Assembly: GCF_042242105.1 (NCBI RefSeq)
Contig: NC_092033.1
Span: 19,028,408-19,092,407 of the forward strand
DNA length: 64,000 nt
Origin: Pempheris klunzingeri
Taxonomy: Eukaryota > Chordata > Actinopteri > Acropomatiformes > Pempheridae
Direction of reading: 5' to 3'
Both the position numbers and the translations under genes were made by a program. Shown in pieces: positions 47,766 to 61,240 of the stretch. A model generated the notes under the pieces. That model made no database searches. It saw only the letters and a program-made list of their open reading frames with translations, and was not told the origin of the DNA. Within the stretch, counting starts at the first letter, position 1, and every line of letters starts with the position of its first letter.

Positions 47766-49305
47766 AAGAAAAGAAAAAAAGAAAGGTGGAGAGGAAGATT
47801 CTGTCCTCTCAGGTGGAGAACGGGAGACCTTGCTACTTATCTCCATCGTTTTCAGTGTGCTTAGTGCTGCGTGTACCAGACACAACAAGCTGGTGGCAGC
47901 AAAGGTCTGATTATGACGGCATGAGCGCAGCAGCACTTGGCTGTGGTGGTGTTGGAGAGAGCTGGGAGTTGAATGTGGCGTGACTGTTTTGTCCTTGGGG
48001 CCCTTCTGAAACATGTCCTGTATTCAGTGTTTCATTTAGAGGTGACGTAAAAAATTAATTCATGTCAATTCCGCCACGAATCTTCGCAATAGAAACACAA
48101 CATGGCCCATAAGCCGTCCTCGTATCAGGAAGAGGGATTGATGACGCTTTATTTTACAGGCTGTTGTTTCCTTATAGGCTCCTAAAGGCATCCTGACAGG
48201 AAATCTGTATTATTTAGTTATTTAGTTAGTTCAGAAACAACTTTCACTGTAAACTCCATTTGAGCCAAAGTAAATATTTCCTCAGCATTCATTTGTTACC
48301 AGTAACTTTAGTCCTCATATGTATTTTGAATTGTACGCTTGCCTGCAGACTAATTGTGCGCTGACCAAAAGGCTTAGTCCACCTTCATCATCATCATTTG
48401 TCCGTATAAAAACGTTGATTAGTGCTGCTTTAATGTAAATCAGGAACAGCTGTCATCCAGTATTTGCTTTACAAATCAGACAAATCAGAGTTTTAACTTG
48501 AACTAAACAAACCTCAGTAAACAAATCACCCCCCCACCCCCAGCTGTGTCTGAATCAAAGTAAAAGTATACAGTCGACCCACACAGCTCCGGGGGAGAAT
48601 GAATCCCTTTAATGGTGGCGGTGGATTTGTCAGCTGAAGCGCCTTGGAAATGATCATTATCTCTGCTCATGGCTGCCACATGAAAGGCCCAGAGCTGTGG
48701 CAGAAACACGTTTGATAATCCCCCTACTTATAGCTGTTTTCAGATTTGCCGGTGGATATGTCTTCTCTGATAAACCGTCAGCGTGCACATCATGATTCCA
48801 CGCGGCAATTAGGCAGGCTGATTAGGTTTCGTGAAAGGTGGGGAGATCGGTTTCCTGCAGCAGAGTTTTTAGTGTCGCCTCATCTGCACATGCGCAGGGT
48901 TTATTGGACTTGTTAGCAGCGAGGACGAAGGCAGAGAGGAGGGCAGTTCACCGTTCACATGAAGGCAAACACGTGCGTTGTTTGCATTCGTGGTGAAGAA
49001 GGTGATCCGGGGCAGGATTATCAAAGAAATGTGTGAGTTGCAGGAGGTGCCGGGTGCTGTGCCTTGTCTTATTCATGTGGATTTGTTGCATGCAGGCTCT
49101 GGTCTCAGGACCTCTGTGTCTGTCACCTGGCAACGAACTTGTTGCCTGGATACAACACGCTGTTTCTTATTTCCATTGGATCATACAGGACCAGAAAGAC
49201 TTGTATCTTTGGACTGGGGCGGGGTAGTGGGGGGAGGGTTGCTGCATGATGTCAGCATTCAAAGAGGTTGTCAACAAATATCACTCCAGCAAATAAAATG
49301 GCTGC
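47766..49305. other. gene-free segment, possible conserved non-coding DNA
   Basis: No gene was recognised. The part at about 48,590-48,850 is complex, balanced in composition and free of recognised repeats, with mixed homeodomain-like (AATTAG, ATTA) and TGATCATTATC phrases. That is the texture of developmental enhancers, but conservation cannot be judged from one sequence. Confidence 0.3.
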
Positions 49306-49315
49306 ATGTGTGTGT

Positions 49316-49355
<40 letters not shown>
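49306..49355. repeat. (TG)n microsatellite
   Basis: TG run of about 50 bases with one interruption (GAG at about 49,320). Confidence 0.95.
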
Positions 49356-49356
<1 letters not shown>

Positions 49357-52086
49357 CAGAAGATTATCATTTTTGTGACAGACACCACACTCTCTTTAAT
49401 AATTTAACAATTCTGTCCACGATCGTGGATCTGTGTCGTGGATGAACGGCTGTGTGTCACACATGAGGAAGCTGTTCAAAGACAAGTTTACTTTTCTTCT
49501 AATGATCACACAGGCAGAAGTAAAATGCAATCTAAGTTCATCAGCGCGCCCCTGCTGACCCGTCAGAGCTAATCTCGGAGGTGCTGACAGAGAGCCGAGG
49601 ACGCGACCATCACGATTAGACAGTGGATCACTGCAGCAGAGAGAGGTTGCAATTTCCAATGAGTCTCTCTCCCGGCAACACGTGCTCTTTGAGCCACTGT
49701 AAGTGGCCAGAAGAAGAGCAGGAAAGGTGAGTTAGATAATGCAGTCTATGGAGAACAGGTGGTGACTCATCACTCTCACTGAAACAAAGTTGACCCAGCT
49801 GGGAGGGGAAACGATACCATGGAAGCACATTCATAAAGTACGCACAGGTAAACTTCTTATTAAGAAGTTATTTCCATTATTATTATTGTGGTAGCTTAGT
49901 TGTAAATGGTAAGACAAGATCGAAGGACACAGAATGTAATCTGTCTTTGCAGTGATCGAACAGATCGTTCTGCACGTGCCTCAGATCTCTAAACATGTTC
50001 TGTATGTCTTTAAGACCTTTTAAAAAAAAAAAAAACATCTCACATTGTAACATTAGCACATGCACAGAGTCCGCATTTTGTGTTTTAGCATGCCAGCTAC
50101 CATCAAAAGCATATTAACACACAGCTGTTGGTCCTCCAGAAGGTTTCCTTTGCCCTACATGACAGTAAACTGAATGTTTTTGTGTTTTCAGGAACAGCAG
50201 GTTCCATAAAACAAGCGCTGGGTTCAAAGGCAGTATAATAGACATCTTTTACTGTTGGACAGACTCAGTGATTCACCCAGAAGACAATGGGCAGATGAAG
50301 AGATAATAGCAGGAATTTGCTCATTAAGCATCAAGTGTGCTCTGAAGTGCTTGGTGAACGGTGCAGCAGCAGCACTAGACATGCTTTGTGTCATTGCATG
50401 TGTTGTTGGTTCTTGTACATGCAAGACACATATGATGTGGCAATCTAGTCAAACCGAGCATGACATTGATCGTAGGCTGAGAAGAAATGCACAGATCCTG
50501 TTCAAATTAAGTGTCATCCTTTCAAAGCAGCCATAAGAGAGAACAGATTCCTGACCCATAAACACCAGACAGCAGGAGGCCTGTTTGATAATAAATGTTA
50601 ATAAATGTGTTTTCAGCTAAAAAAAAAAAAAAAGTTAAAAGCGTCAACTGAGACTGCAGATGGAACGTCAGTGTGACAACACTGGAGCCACAGCTTCAGA
50701 GGCACGGCCACCTTCGTCTTTTAGTGTCAGCATCAATCTCAAGGCTGCAATCATCAACACAGTATTTATGTTAAGAATGGCTCACATGACTGTGTCAGTG
50801 GTGTCAGACACAGGGACGAACAGTCACTTTCCCCCCCGCTCTACACAGCGTTTCATCACCTCTCAGCTCATTGGGTTTGTTCTACGGCCCACAGCCTTAC
50901 TGCTCGGTCGACTCTCAGCTCTCACCAACCTTGTTTCCCACAGCAGCTCTGCTGAACCTGCTGTACACCAGACAGACACAGCCGCTGGCCAGCTGGTGGA
51001 GTCCAAAGCAGAGCTAGAAGAGATTGAATATTGGGAGTTATTGAACACATGTATGATTACCAGAGACTCCAAATGACTGTTGATGTTGCTGTGTGTCTGC
51101 TGGAATAAGTGGGCAGCTGTTCTAACGTTTGCCTTATCAACTTCATAAGATCATATATAATGTGCTATCATTGTGTTTGCAGCTTGTTGTGTTGCCCGCT
51201 ATTGGTTAAAAATCCACCAATGCAGGTTTCAGTTATAAAAATGACACTTTTTCTTCACATTTTGAGTCTTACACAATTTCTGTATGGTATGACCACTGCC
51301 CCTCACTGTTGAATAAAATAAAATAAAATGAAATTAAAGTAAATTAAAGGTAATTCTACAGTTAAAAGTTGTTGTGTAAGAGAGCCAAAATCCAAATGTT
51401 CCATGATAGTAGTACTTTGAACAGTTATGATAATGAGTGAGTTCCTCTCCTCCTAACAGAAATGAGAAGCTGCCTGTGTAGCTGGTTGCTTAGGTACAGC
51501 TGAAGGCAGTCTTCATCTCTCTCTTTTTCTCCTCGCTTATCTTAGCTGGAAGCTTAACATGAAGAAGCCTACAGTGAACAAAATGACTTACAGATGAGGA
51601 GAAACTGATAAGGCTGATGTACACCTCGCTCCTGCAGGTGGTCACGCAGTAGGGGAATGGATGCTGATAAAGCAGAGAAGAGTGAACAAGTCTTTGTGTC
51701 GGTGCAATACATATGAACTATAATTAAGTTTCCTACCCGGTGAAGTGTTGGGTTTAATCTGAGAGTCACGATAAAGTGAGAGTAGGTGCAAAGACACTTT
51801 GGTTTCCTTTCATACGGCCCTTGATGAACCATAACTGGCATTTTTTGAAGCGTTGCCTTTATAGTGATGTTCGTCGTGGCTTGATGTGGGTGGCCTTTCT
51901 TTAGTCGCAGTGTCAGCCAACTATGGCAGCACTATTTGTGACTGCTTCCTCACAAAGCTTCAAGCGTGTATGACGTGACTGTGGTTTAACACTTCCTCGG
52001 TGACGTGGGACTTCCTTAATTATAATTTCATAAAAAAAGAAATCTCTTAAAATATGACAAATCAAATTTGAGTGGGAGCTTTTTGG
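49356..52086. other. gene-free segment
   Basis: No exon-like sequence recognised. The largest frame (138 codons, 50,660-51,076, plus) shows no domain and no coding-like neighbours. A-runs occur at 50,022-50,035 and 50,619-50,633. Nothing else stands out. Confidence 0.4.
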
Positions 52087-52142
52087 TGAGTGTAGTTCTG
52101 TGGGTAGAGCACTGCCAAGGTTTGGCAAAGTTTGATACTACC
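52087..52142 (+). mobile_element. tRNA-derived SINE head
   Basis: TAGTTCTGTGGGTAGAGCAC resembles a pol III A box and GTTTGATACTACC a decayed B box, spaced as in tRNA-derived SINEs. It is a fragment with no body or tail recognised. Confidence 0.5.
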
Positions 52143-52219
52143 TACTGGCAACTTTTCAGGCTTGCTTATGAGAAAACACTGCAACAACAGTCCTATCTGC
52201 TGTGATTATAATGATTATT

Positions 52220-52977
52220 ATTTCTGTCAGGGACCAAACAGCAAAGGCAGGGACACAAGAGTAAATTTCCAACAAATAGGCTTTATTTTGCCAAAACAAA
52301 AGGAAAATCAATATTACAAACTGATTAAAATACATAAACCAGAAAAGTAACAACCAAATGTTTAACTAAGGGCCCTTAAAAGAAACTGAACCAACGAACC
52401 CATAATACAACAGAAATCCAAAATGAACAAACCTGACCTGATGAGAGACTGGAGAAAGGGGTATATATATATACAGAGATGGGCTAGCTGACAGACAAAC
52501 GAGGGGGGAAGTTCCAACTTACAATTAACCTCAAAATAAACCCAACTACCATCTAAATACATAACACAACTAATACCAATATACATACCCAAACTAACCA
52601 AAACCCAAAGAAACACTAACCACTACATAATACAACATGATAGTAATAGAATTCTGCAACTCTGAGCACCCCTGCCCAGCACTGGGAGTTGAGACTGTCC
52701 CGTTCCTGGTTCCAGCATAAAAGGGCACCTTAAATGCCGCCTCCCCCTTTTCCAGGAACTCAGGCACATGTGAGGAAACAAAGAGAAGGTAATATTAACT
52801 CAAACTAACTTGATAAACTTATGATAAATGTTAACCAAAATGCGTGCACTCAAATTGGAAACTAATATCATAATGTAAATCAAGGAAAATAAACTCTTAA
52901 ACCAAAAATGTGTTGTGATTATTTGCAAACAAACATTACCGCATGGTGTTAACTGTTGATGAGTCCATCACAATTTC
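52220..52977 (-). mobile_element. solo LTR with 5-bp target-site duplication
   Basis: A 748-base segment (52225-52972) starts with TGTCAGGGACC and ends with CCATCACA, so it has the TG...CA ends of an LTR. It is flanked on both sides by the direct repeat ATTTC (52220-52224 and 52973-52977). On the minus strand there is a TTTTATG TATA-like element (about 52,717) and then AATAAA at 52282-52287 near the end, which fits U3-R-U5 order and sets the strand. No internal retroelement sequence is present, so the element was reduced to one LTR by recombination. A Gypsy, BEL or ERV type cannot be decided. Confidence 0.8.
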
Positions 52978-54137
52978 CCATATAAGGAAAATGGACTATT
53001 AGATAGAAATCTAGCTTGTTGTCATTAATATCACTGTTTCATTTATGATATCACTCTTTCTCACGCCTGGGGGTTACGACATGTCAGTCTGAAACCAAGA
53101 AAATCTAAATTTGGGTTAATTGGTTGAAGTGAGATGGTGTTAATAAAGGCAAGATATTAAGTCAGCCTTTTAGACCTGCAGGTAATACAGTTATAATCCT
53201 CAAGACTTTCATGACATCAAACCTTATTTGGTATTACTGGTTTGCACTTTTTCAGCAAAAGCCATTCAGTGTATTTGTGTTCAGTCATTCCTGCATTCAG
53301 ATTACAGAGATCCTTTCTTTCTTTTATTCTTTTGTCAGCAGATCATTTTAAATTTTTGCAAGTAATGGAACAGGAAGGAGCAGTGGAGTGGAGAATAACT
53401 CTTGTTGTCTGCAGCTCGAAATCAGATCACTGTTGCAATTCTTTTTGACTGACTGCTCTGTAAACACATTCAGCAGCTACAGCTGTAAGTCTAACAACCC
53501 TTCTAGATAAAACACAAGCACACAACTAGGAAAGATGAGGACATTTGATTAGGTAAAGAATAGAAATTATGAATCCACGCTGAGGTGGAGGTTTGGTGGT
53601 GAGCGTTCAGATGACTCAGCAGACGTCTCTCACTGTTCCACGAGTTCAGCATCTCCCAGCAGCCAGGTGAGGGGTCAGGTCACTCTGTGTGGAGAGCCGT
53701 GCCTTGCTAAGCTATTTTCAGAATGTTTGTGTGCTGTGATGATCAGCGATCATCTTCCTAATGGTGTTCCAGAAGTTTTTATTGATGTGTCTGTGATGTG
53801 ACACCAGATCTGTGAGCTGATAGGTTCATTGATTACTCTTGTTTTCTACCTGCTACTTTCTCAGCTCTTTGACAATGAAATGCAGGACACCATTTCAGTT
53901 TCCATTTTAAAACCACAACAAGGTCTGTCTGCTGTTATTGTCAGTCACATAGCAACAACATTCTTATAACTTAAACTGCTACTATTTCACACAAGTGTGA
54001 TTTCAGTGGAGCAACATACACCTTGTAGTTCTGAGAAAAGCTTGTTTCAGCCACTCTGTATCATCCATTCTATGGCATTACATGTATGTGTTGAATTATT
54101 AGGAAAATAAATACTACAAAGCAACTCAAGTCCAGAA
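52978..54137. other. gene-free segment
   Basis: No gene or recognised repeat. A T-rich stretch with a short frame at 53,242-53,448 has no protein-like features. Confidence 0.4.
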
Positions 54138-54178
54138 TTTCCCCCCCGGGGATCAATAAAGTATTTCTATCTATCTAC
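54138..54178 (+). mobile_element. retroposon 3' tail
   Basis: GGGGATCAATAAAGTATTTC followed by TATC repeats, the 3' tail form of fish non-LTR retroposons. Only the tail is recognisable. Confidence 0.55.
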
Positions 54179-56524
54179 AGAGAGTAGGAAAAAGCAGTGC
54201 GACTGAATATATGAAGAAAGATTGAATGCACTTGCAGCCGGGGAAAACAAATCCTATATAGTGGTGTTACGTAAACACACTGCCGATGTTCATTTACAAT
54301 TCAGTAATTAGACACCAGTACAGTCTCACATTTTGTTGTCGGAGAGGTGTTGCTCAACTCTAAAAATATTTCCACAAATATCATACACTGTACAGATGTT
54401 CTAATCACCTCTGATTTCCACTTACACCTGCTGCACAGCAGCCATTCTGTAGCGGGTCGGTCGTGTCTGGTATTTGCTTTTTTTCCTGCTCTTGTGATGT
54501 GGGGGAGCGTGTGTGAACGGGTGTGAATGTGTCAGCGAGCTTCTAGCAGTTATCTAAAGGCCACTCATCACGATCAGCAGTACAAAAGCCACAGGAGGAA
54601 GAGCTCTGTGTGAAAGACGAGCCACACAGATGTGACAGCGCGGGAGAGACATGCCAGTGAATGAGAAAGCCTCGTCAAGTACACAGAGTGACAGATTGCC
54701 CCCGAGAACACCATTAACTGCCCAATTCAGAGTAAAATGAGGAATCATTTGCATACAAATAGTGTGCCTGTATGAATCAATGATGGATGAGTCCGCCAGT
54801 ATCGACTCCGTCACTGTTTCCAGTGTTTTTGTCCTGCTTGAAGGACACAGCTTCTGGAGAGTCGCATGGCAGGAAAATAGAGAGAACTGATAATAATGGC
54901 TGAGTTACAGTTTTTGTAAAAGAACAAAGAGCTACAAATGTCCTGGATAAGTCAAGTCAGAAAACATAAATCCACTCTGATCGGTATGGATCTTTAATGA
55001 TTTATATCATAATAATAATAATCATTTAATTTTTAAGTTTGAGAGTTCCCTTCTTGCTGCAATAACATTTCTATGTTAAACAACTATTAGAAAACTGCAG
55101 ATGAGTTATTGGAAGCATGTCCCAATTCCAAGCAAGCTGATTTTACACAAAGAAAAGGAAACAAATAGTTCTGGATTGGGAGCAAATCCATCTGAGCACA
55201 TGTTTGAAAAAGATGAGCAATTCATCAGATTTATAGTAAACTGGATAAAGAAATGTGAGCCTGTTAATGTAAAGTAGTTTGTCTGAATCATATCGACATA
55301 CTGATCTGAGGTCTCTGCCCTCTGACATCTCGTACAGCTAAATGTTTTGGCTCAGATCGAGCAGCGGGGTGTCCTCAAACTGGATGGCGATCTCATTAAT
55401 CTGTCGGCTGACTTGGCCACTGCTGTCATTCCTCTCTGGCCCTCAGATAATGGGCTTCTATTATGTGGACCAGCGTGTAATCGCTCAGACTCACAGACCC
55501 CTCAGATTGCTTTGGTCCCATCACGGCCCTGTAATGCTCCAGGCAGCGCACGCGTCTCACATCTGTCTCCCACATCTGCCTCCCGCATCAGTGAGAATGT
55601 ATCTTACTAATGCACACTGTGGGATGGCATGGGAAAGAAACGCTACCATGTGTCCTGTAGACAGGCTTACCTCTGTCTGTTCACTGGTCTTTGGTGTGTC
55701 AAAATTAAAGGAGCAGTCCAACATTTGAGGAGAGAAGATTGATATTAATGTTCTATCTTTGTGATCTGTAGCGTAGCCTGGTGAACGCCACAGGTCGCTG
55801 GACAGTGTGTGGACTATTGTCGCCCACTACTTTCCAGCTAGGATAAAACAGAGACAACTCTCCAACAAACAGCTGCAGACATGAACACAATGTCAGAAAT
55901 GAAATGATACATTTGCGTATTGATAAAAATGATCAGATTTCACATGGCCTACTAAATGTAGTGTAGCTTAATTAATGCAGCACAAAGAGCAGTAACAGTA
56001 AGCCCATAACTCCATATGCAGTAAACTAACTCAACAAGCTGCCTTCGCTTTTTGGGATTTCTGCCAAAAGAAATGATCACTGTTAGCTGTAAATACGACC
56101 GGATCGAAATCCAAGTCAACCTCCAACATTTGAATTTCTTCTAGCAGAATTACTTTAGAATGTTTGGCCTCTTCGGAGTTTTGTAAAACTGTAGACGCGA
56201 CACTAACAAATAAACATTCAGCAGACACGTAGTGATGTTAGCATTTCTGTGGTTTGGCTTTGGAAATTAAATTGATGAAGGAGAACTCCTGTATTTTGGG
56301 CTCTACCAGTCACTGTGAATCCAAAATATGGTCCAAAACCGGGCCCAGGTTTAAAAATACCACAGTCATCCATTAAGTGTAGGTAATAATTCTCTGTGGG
56401 CTTATTTCTATGAGCAACTCCATTTTACATTACACAGTGTAACTTGATCAGTTGTATATATAAAATATTGATTAGTACAGCTTTATGTTACATGAGATTC
56501 CCACTGTGATATAGCAACAGATCA
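54179..56524. other. gene-free segment, possible conserved non-coding DNA
   Basis: No gene is supported. Two parts lack repeats and have a complex texture: about 54,545-54,800 and about 55,360-55,620. The second is open in two plus-strand frames (55,342-55,728 and 55,347-55,610) and begins near a TTTTGGCTCAGATCGAGCAG stretch, but neither frame resembles a known protein. Confidence 0.3.
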
Positions 56525-56800
56525 ATCAGTCAATCTTTATTTATAGAGCGCCACATCACAACAGCGTTATCTCCAGACTCTTTCCATAAAGAGCAGGTCT
56601 AGACCAAACTCTTTAATTAGAGAGAGACCCAACGATTCAGGAATTCAACATTAAGGATTCAACAATCCCCACATGAGCAGCATCAGATATTATATTAGGA
56701 CACAGTGGAGGAAGAACTCCCCTTTAACAGGAAGAAACCTGGACCAGACCCAGGCTCAATGTGGGCGGCTTCTGTAGGGGTCTGTGTTGGGTGGAGGTTG

Positions 56801-56850
<50 letters not shown>

Positions 56851-56940
56851 ACACAAACAGCAACCAACATACTAACAGTGACTATAGCAGTAACAATAAG
56901 AGTGTGACTAAAAAATTAGCATTAGCAATATGGTAAAATG
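56525..56940 (-). mobile_element. L2-like LINE 3' fragment, copy E
   Basis: Minus-strand copy of the same 3' end as copy D: it begins on the plus strand with TTTATTTATAGAGCGCCACA (the inverted terminus) and continues back through the untranslated region to a GA run at about 56,806-56,850. It stops at about 56,940 without reaching coding sequence. Confidence 0.85.
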
Positions 56941-59900
56941 CAAAACAGATGCATTCAAACTTCTACCAGACACTGACCCTTACACTCCACAGGCGCCTAC
57001 ACTTAGTGTAAAAGTGTGAGTCAGTCTGGCTGCCCTGTCAGATGAGATGGTCTGATGGACACACTGCAGCAGACGTTCCTGACAAAAAAGGAAAAATAAA
57101 GCTTATTAAATCATTTGTGTCTTTCAAGCATCAGGCCGAGAGAAGCGTGCTTCCTCCTGACTCTCTCAGGCAGATTTAGAGAACAGAGGTGGAGAGGAGG
57201 AAAGATAATGGAAGAGAAATCTCCTCTGGCATGTCCGAAGGCCGTGATTGGTCAGTAGTGTGCCAGGACACTGATGGATATCAGAGACGCATGTTGACTC
57301 CACTTGAGATCAAACATGTAGATTCCATTACACTAATGAAGTGCACAGCTGGAGCGTGTGAGTCATGATTCAATGACGATGAATTGTGAGGCATCAGAAA
57401 GGCAGTGAAAAGGCTTTCTTCTTTTGAAAACAGGCAAAACAATTATTGGACAGTGGTTCAGTCCTGATCCACAGTGTTCAGTGCTCCAGTAGCCAGGGGG
57501 GCGATCACAAACAGCAGCTTACATCTCCCCATTCACCTGGATCAAATGGTCCATGCTCCATTCACGGATAGACATCATTAGATGTGGTGTCATACATAGT
57601 GCACACACACGAATGTGATGCTCAAGAGTAATTTGTGAGGACAGCTACAGCAGAATACTACCGTGTACAGTGTGTCACAATTCAACTAGAATGGAGGAAT
57701 TCATTTCTTTTTAAACTTTGATTGTAATATACAGTGATGTTGCACATATGTTGAACATGTTTGTGTCTATGTACCACATGTTTTCTCTTTCTTTATTTCT
57801 TCTCTTGTTCTTCATAGTTTTTTTTCTTCTTCCTTCCCTGCTACTCTTTATGTCCTCCTTTGCTCCGTTTTAATGCGTGTTTTTTAGATTTCATGGTGCA
57901 ATCCTGTGTTGTATACTGGATAATGAACAAGTTTAACGGTCAGATATGGTTCCAAGTTCACAAATTTAGTAAAGTGTTATGCTGCTGTCAAATCTGAGCA
58001 CCATGATGAGGTCAGTTAGTATTTTTAATGCATTTAAAGGTAGAGATGCATCATCTCAGTCTAGAGACAGGTGGTCTGGTGGTCTTCATCCAGAACAAGC
58101 TCTCCCTGGTAAATCCAGAGAGGGAGAGGAGTGCGCGGACGTCCACATGTTCAACACGATTAAGGAATCATTTTTCATGTGAATTGCTCCTAATCTGTGC
58201 GGCTCCTCTGTTTAACATTAATTGGCTCATTAAATCACTGCCAGCAGGCTGACACCAGTGTGAGATTAATAAGCTCCATATCTGTGGTGTGGAGAAATCC
58301 TCACAGCTGCAGCGGAGATGTAGTTTTGCTGTCGTGAAGAGTCGTGAGATAGATTAGCAAAGCAGGTAAGAACGGCTCTAAATTAGCCAAACTTTGAAGC
58401 ACCCTCATCCTTAATTAATCTGAAGTAGAAGCGCTGAAAGTGAGCTTAGAGAAATATTGTTCTTTCTCAACTAATGAGTCACTGGTCTGAACTAAAAATA
58501 GCCAGTAGAGCAAGCACATCAGTCTCCAAGGAAGCCAGATTAGCTGCTATATTAGTCACTGGGTCTCCTCTAAAGTCTCACAAGTACCGCTGATTGCTTT
58601 TGTTTCCTCCCTCGGAAAATTACTGAAAGCCTGTAACAGTCAGGAGGAAGACTGGACGACTTTACAGAGCTGCACAACACAACCCAGAGGTAGAGAGAGA
58701 GCACTGCCTCACTATGACACCGTCACTCTCTCTGTATACAGAGGATATTCATATTAATATTATGATGCTCAGGTCCAAAAACCTGGATTACCTTTTATTG
58801 TATTATTTTCATTTGACACCTGAAACCCACTGAGAGTTTTCTCAACAATTTCCACATTGTTGTATTAGGCCTGATTTGGTAGCAGACAGAAGGTGTCAAA
58901 CCGGCACAGGGAAGATGCAGTGGAATAATGAGCTGAAGCTTCAGGTGGTAATTCTCTGGTGGGTTCATCACTTTTTTCACACATCTTTTCTCACATTGTC
59001 ACTTCATACATTGTTTGAGTAAAATATTTGTCATGGCTGCTTTAAAGGGAAACGCCACCTGTTTTAAAGTACTCACAAATTAACTCTGTGGTCCAACACA
59101 GCTCAGTCTACTCAGTCTGTTTTCTTAAACTAAAAGAGCAAACCCTTACAGTTCTTCAGCAATTAATATTACACATAAGTAATAAACACAGCTTTGGCCG
59201 AGAGGTTCTGACCTTTAACCCCATTATAGCTCAAGATTGAAGAACATTGTGTTCGACCCTTCCCACAATGCAACTTAAAGTGTCTTTTATAGACCCTCCC
59301 TACCACAGCACACCAACCTCTTTTAAACTTCACACCACCCAGTCTTGAACACAGGCTTTGTGTATTTCACTTGCATGAAGTTGGGAGACTTGTGAGAGTT
59401 GAAGCAGATTCTATCTGTGGAGTGTGCTTTTAAATTGTGCTGAGGCACAAAGGTCAACTGAGGAGCTGCTCGAGGCCAACGGAGAAAATGTTGTGTGCGG
59501 TCAGACATTCCATGTTCCTGTGCAGTTTGAGTGGAATCACATCAGTGGAACCATCACATAATTACTACTGAGCTCAGTTTACTGTGATTACATTTGCATG
59601 TTTCCATAAAGGGGGGCACATTACAAAAACAAGAGCATTCACCATCCAATGCCCTGCAATAATTAAGATTAATAGTGTGGAATAAAATGCATCTGTGTTT
59701 GTAGTTTCAACAGCAGCAAAAACAGTTTTTGGCTCATGAGCAAAGAGTCCAGTCAGAACCAGTATAAATGTACGTCTTTAGTGTCACATGGGTAAAATCT
59801 TCTCTCTGTGATTTAGTAGTTCGTTCTGCACATAGTTTCACCACCAAATTACCAACAAAACACACATCCTGAGGCAAGAAGGGAAAGTTTGGCAGCGAGA

Positions 59901-61079
59901 AAGTTTGAACAAGTGTAACATTTACCATTTCCATTCAAAAACATAAAGGCAGAGTCATGACAAAATGATTACTGGCACATCGGTGAATAATACAAACATT
60001 TGTAGGCATTTTAAAACATTCTACTGGATATGAATGACAGGTTAGATAACCTGAAGTCTTCCTTTATATTTCTGATGTCAAGAAGGAGTGGTGAGGTCAC
60101 GCGACAGGAAGGATTGGGCCAAAATATTCAGGGAGATCTGTTGGAAGAAATAGAATCTAATATTCATCATTGTATTTTTTAGCAGTGAACAAACACCTGA
60201 CGCTGAGAGCTCACAGAGAGCAGGTCCTCTTCCAAGGAGTACGCATGTCGTACAAGCAGCCACCTCTGGAAAATGAAAAATGAAGTGCCAAAAACTGCAA
60301 CTCTTTGACTGCTTGAGGCTCCAAAAGAGAGCGAATCCCCACTGAACCCACTGGTTGAAAGACAGAGAAGAAGAACGACAGAGAATAGCATTTTGTGTTG
60401 AGAGGAGTTTGAGAATCAAAATTTTGACAAAAGGAGGCTAGAATTCTTTATTTAGTGGAAGAAAAAGCAAAGGGAGCGTGAATCCTCATCAGCCACTGTA
60501 GCTTCTCTACACACTGGGAAAGGGAGGAGTGAATTCGGGGGGTTGCAACCACTCCAGCTGTATTGTTGGTCTCAAGGTTTGATTAATGTCGGGCTGAACA
60601 CTATCTCCAAAACTACTGCAAGGATTGGCACAGACAGCGATCCTCGGACTTTTCATTTCATCCTTTTCATTCAGCATCCAATTTTCTTCCCAGTGTTTTC
60701 ACAGTCATGCCCTGCTGTTGTTGAGCACCTTTCATGAGCTCAAACCTCGAACTTTAGCTGCTCACCTTTAATAAGCTCATCTGGCAATAGCAAGGTTTCC
60801 ATCAAAATGTGGAGCAAAGTTTGACAGTTTTCCAGAAAATCAGCAAAAAGAAATGCAAGTTAATACACATTTCCTTCCACTTTATTAGAATATTAGGAGC
60901 TGAGATGAACAGTTGGTGATGCTATATCTGCAGAAGAGAATACAATCAAACAACAAATGATTTAAAAGATGCAGAAAACATGATGAAAATAAGTTTTTTT
61001 CGCATAGCTGACAACACATTAGTCATTTAACCAGTTAGCTGTGTATCCTACTTTCTGCACCCCTAGCTTTCAACGTTTC
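56941..61079. other. gene-free segment, possible conserved non-coding DNA
   Basis: No exon recognised. The stretch 58,030-58,500 is notable for several TAAT-core palindromes close together (TTAATTGGCTCATTAAATC near 58,217, CTTAATTAATCTG near 58,411) in otherwise balanced sequence. This would suit a homeodomain-bound enhancer. The rest is ordinary non-coding DNA. Confidence 0.3.
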
Positions 61080-61240
61080 AATTCAATTTATTTGTATAGC
61101 CCAATATCACAACAGAGTGTCTCACAGTGCTTTACAAAGTTCACTGAAATAAACAAGTGTAAGCGAACAAACAATCTAATAAAGAATCCAGCAGTCGATG
61201 AGGCCAATGGATCAGTCCGAGGCATCACCTGCCCTTTATG
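61080..61240 (+). repeat. retroposon-derived fragment
   Basis: TCAATTTATTTGTATAGCCC, then ATATCACAA and AGTGCTTTACAAAG, the terminal phrases of a repeat I recall as common in fish LINE/SINE 3' ends, here in inverse sense followed by diverged body. The family is not assigned. Confidence 0.5.

Noticed and set aside
50660..51076. 138-codon ORF in the right half
   Set aside because: No domain, no coding-like neighbours, and chance ORFs of this size are expected in 64 kb.
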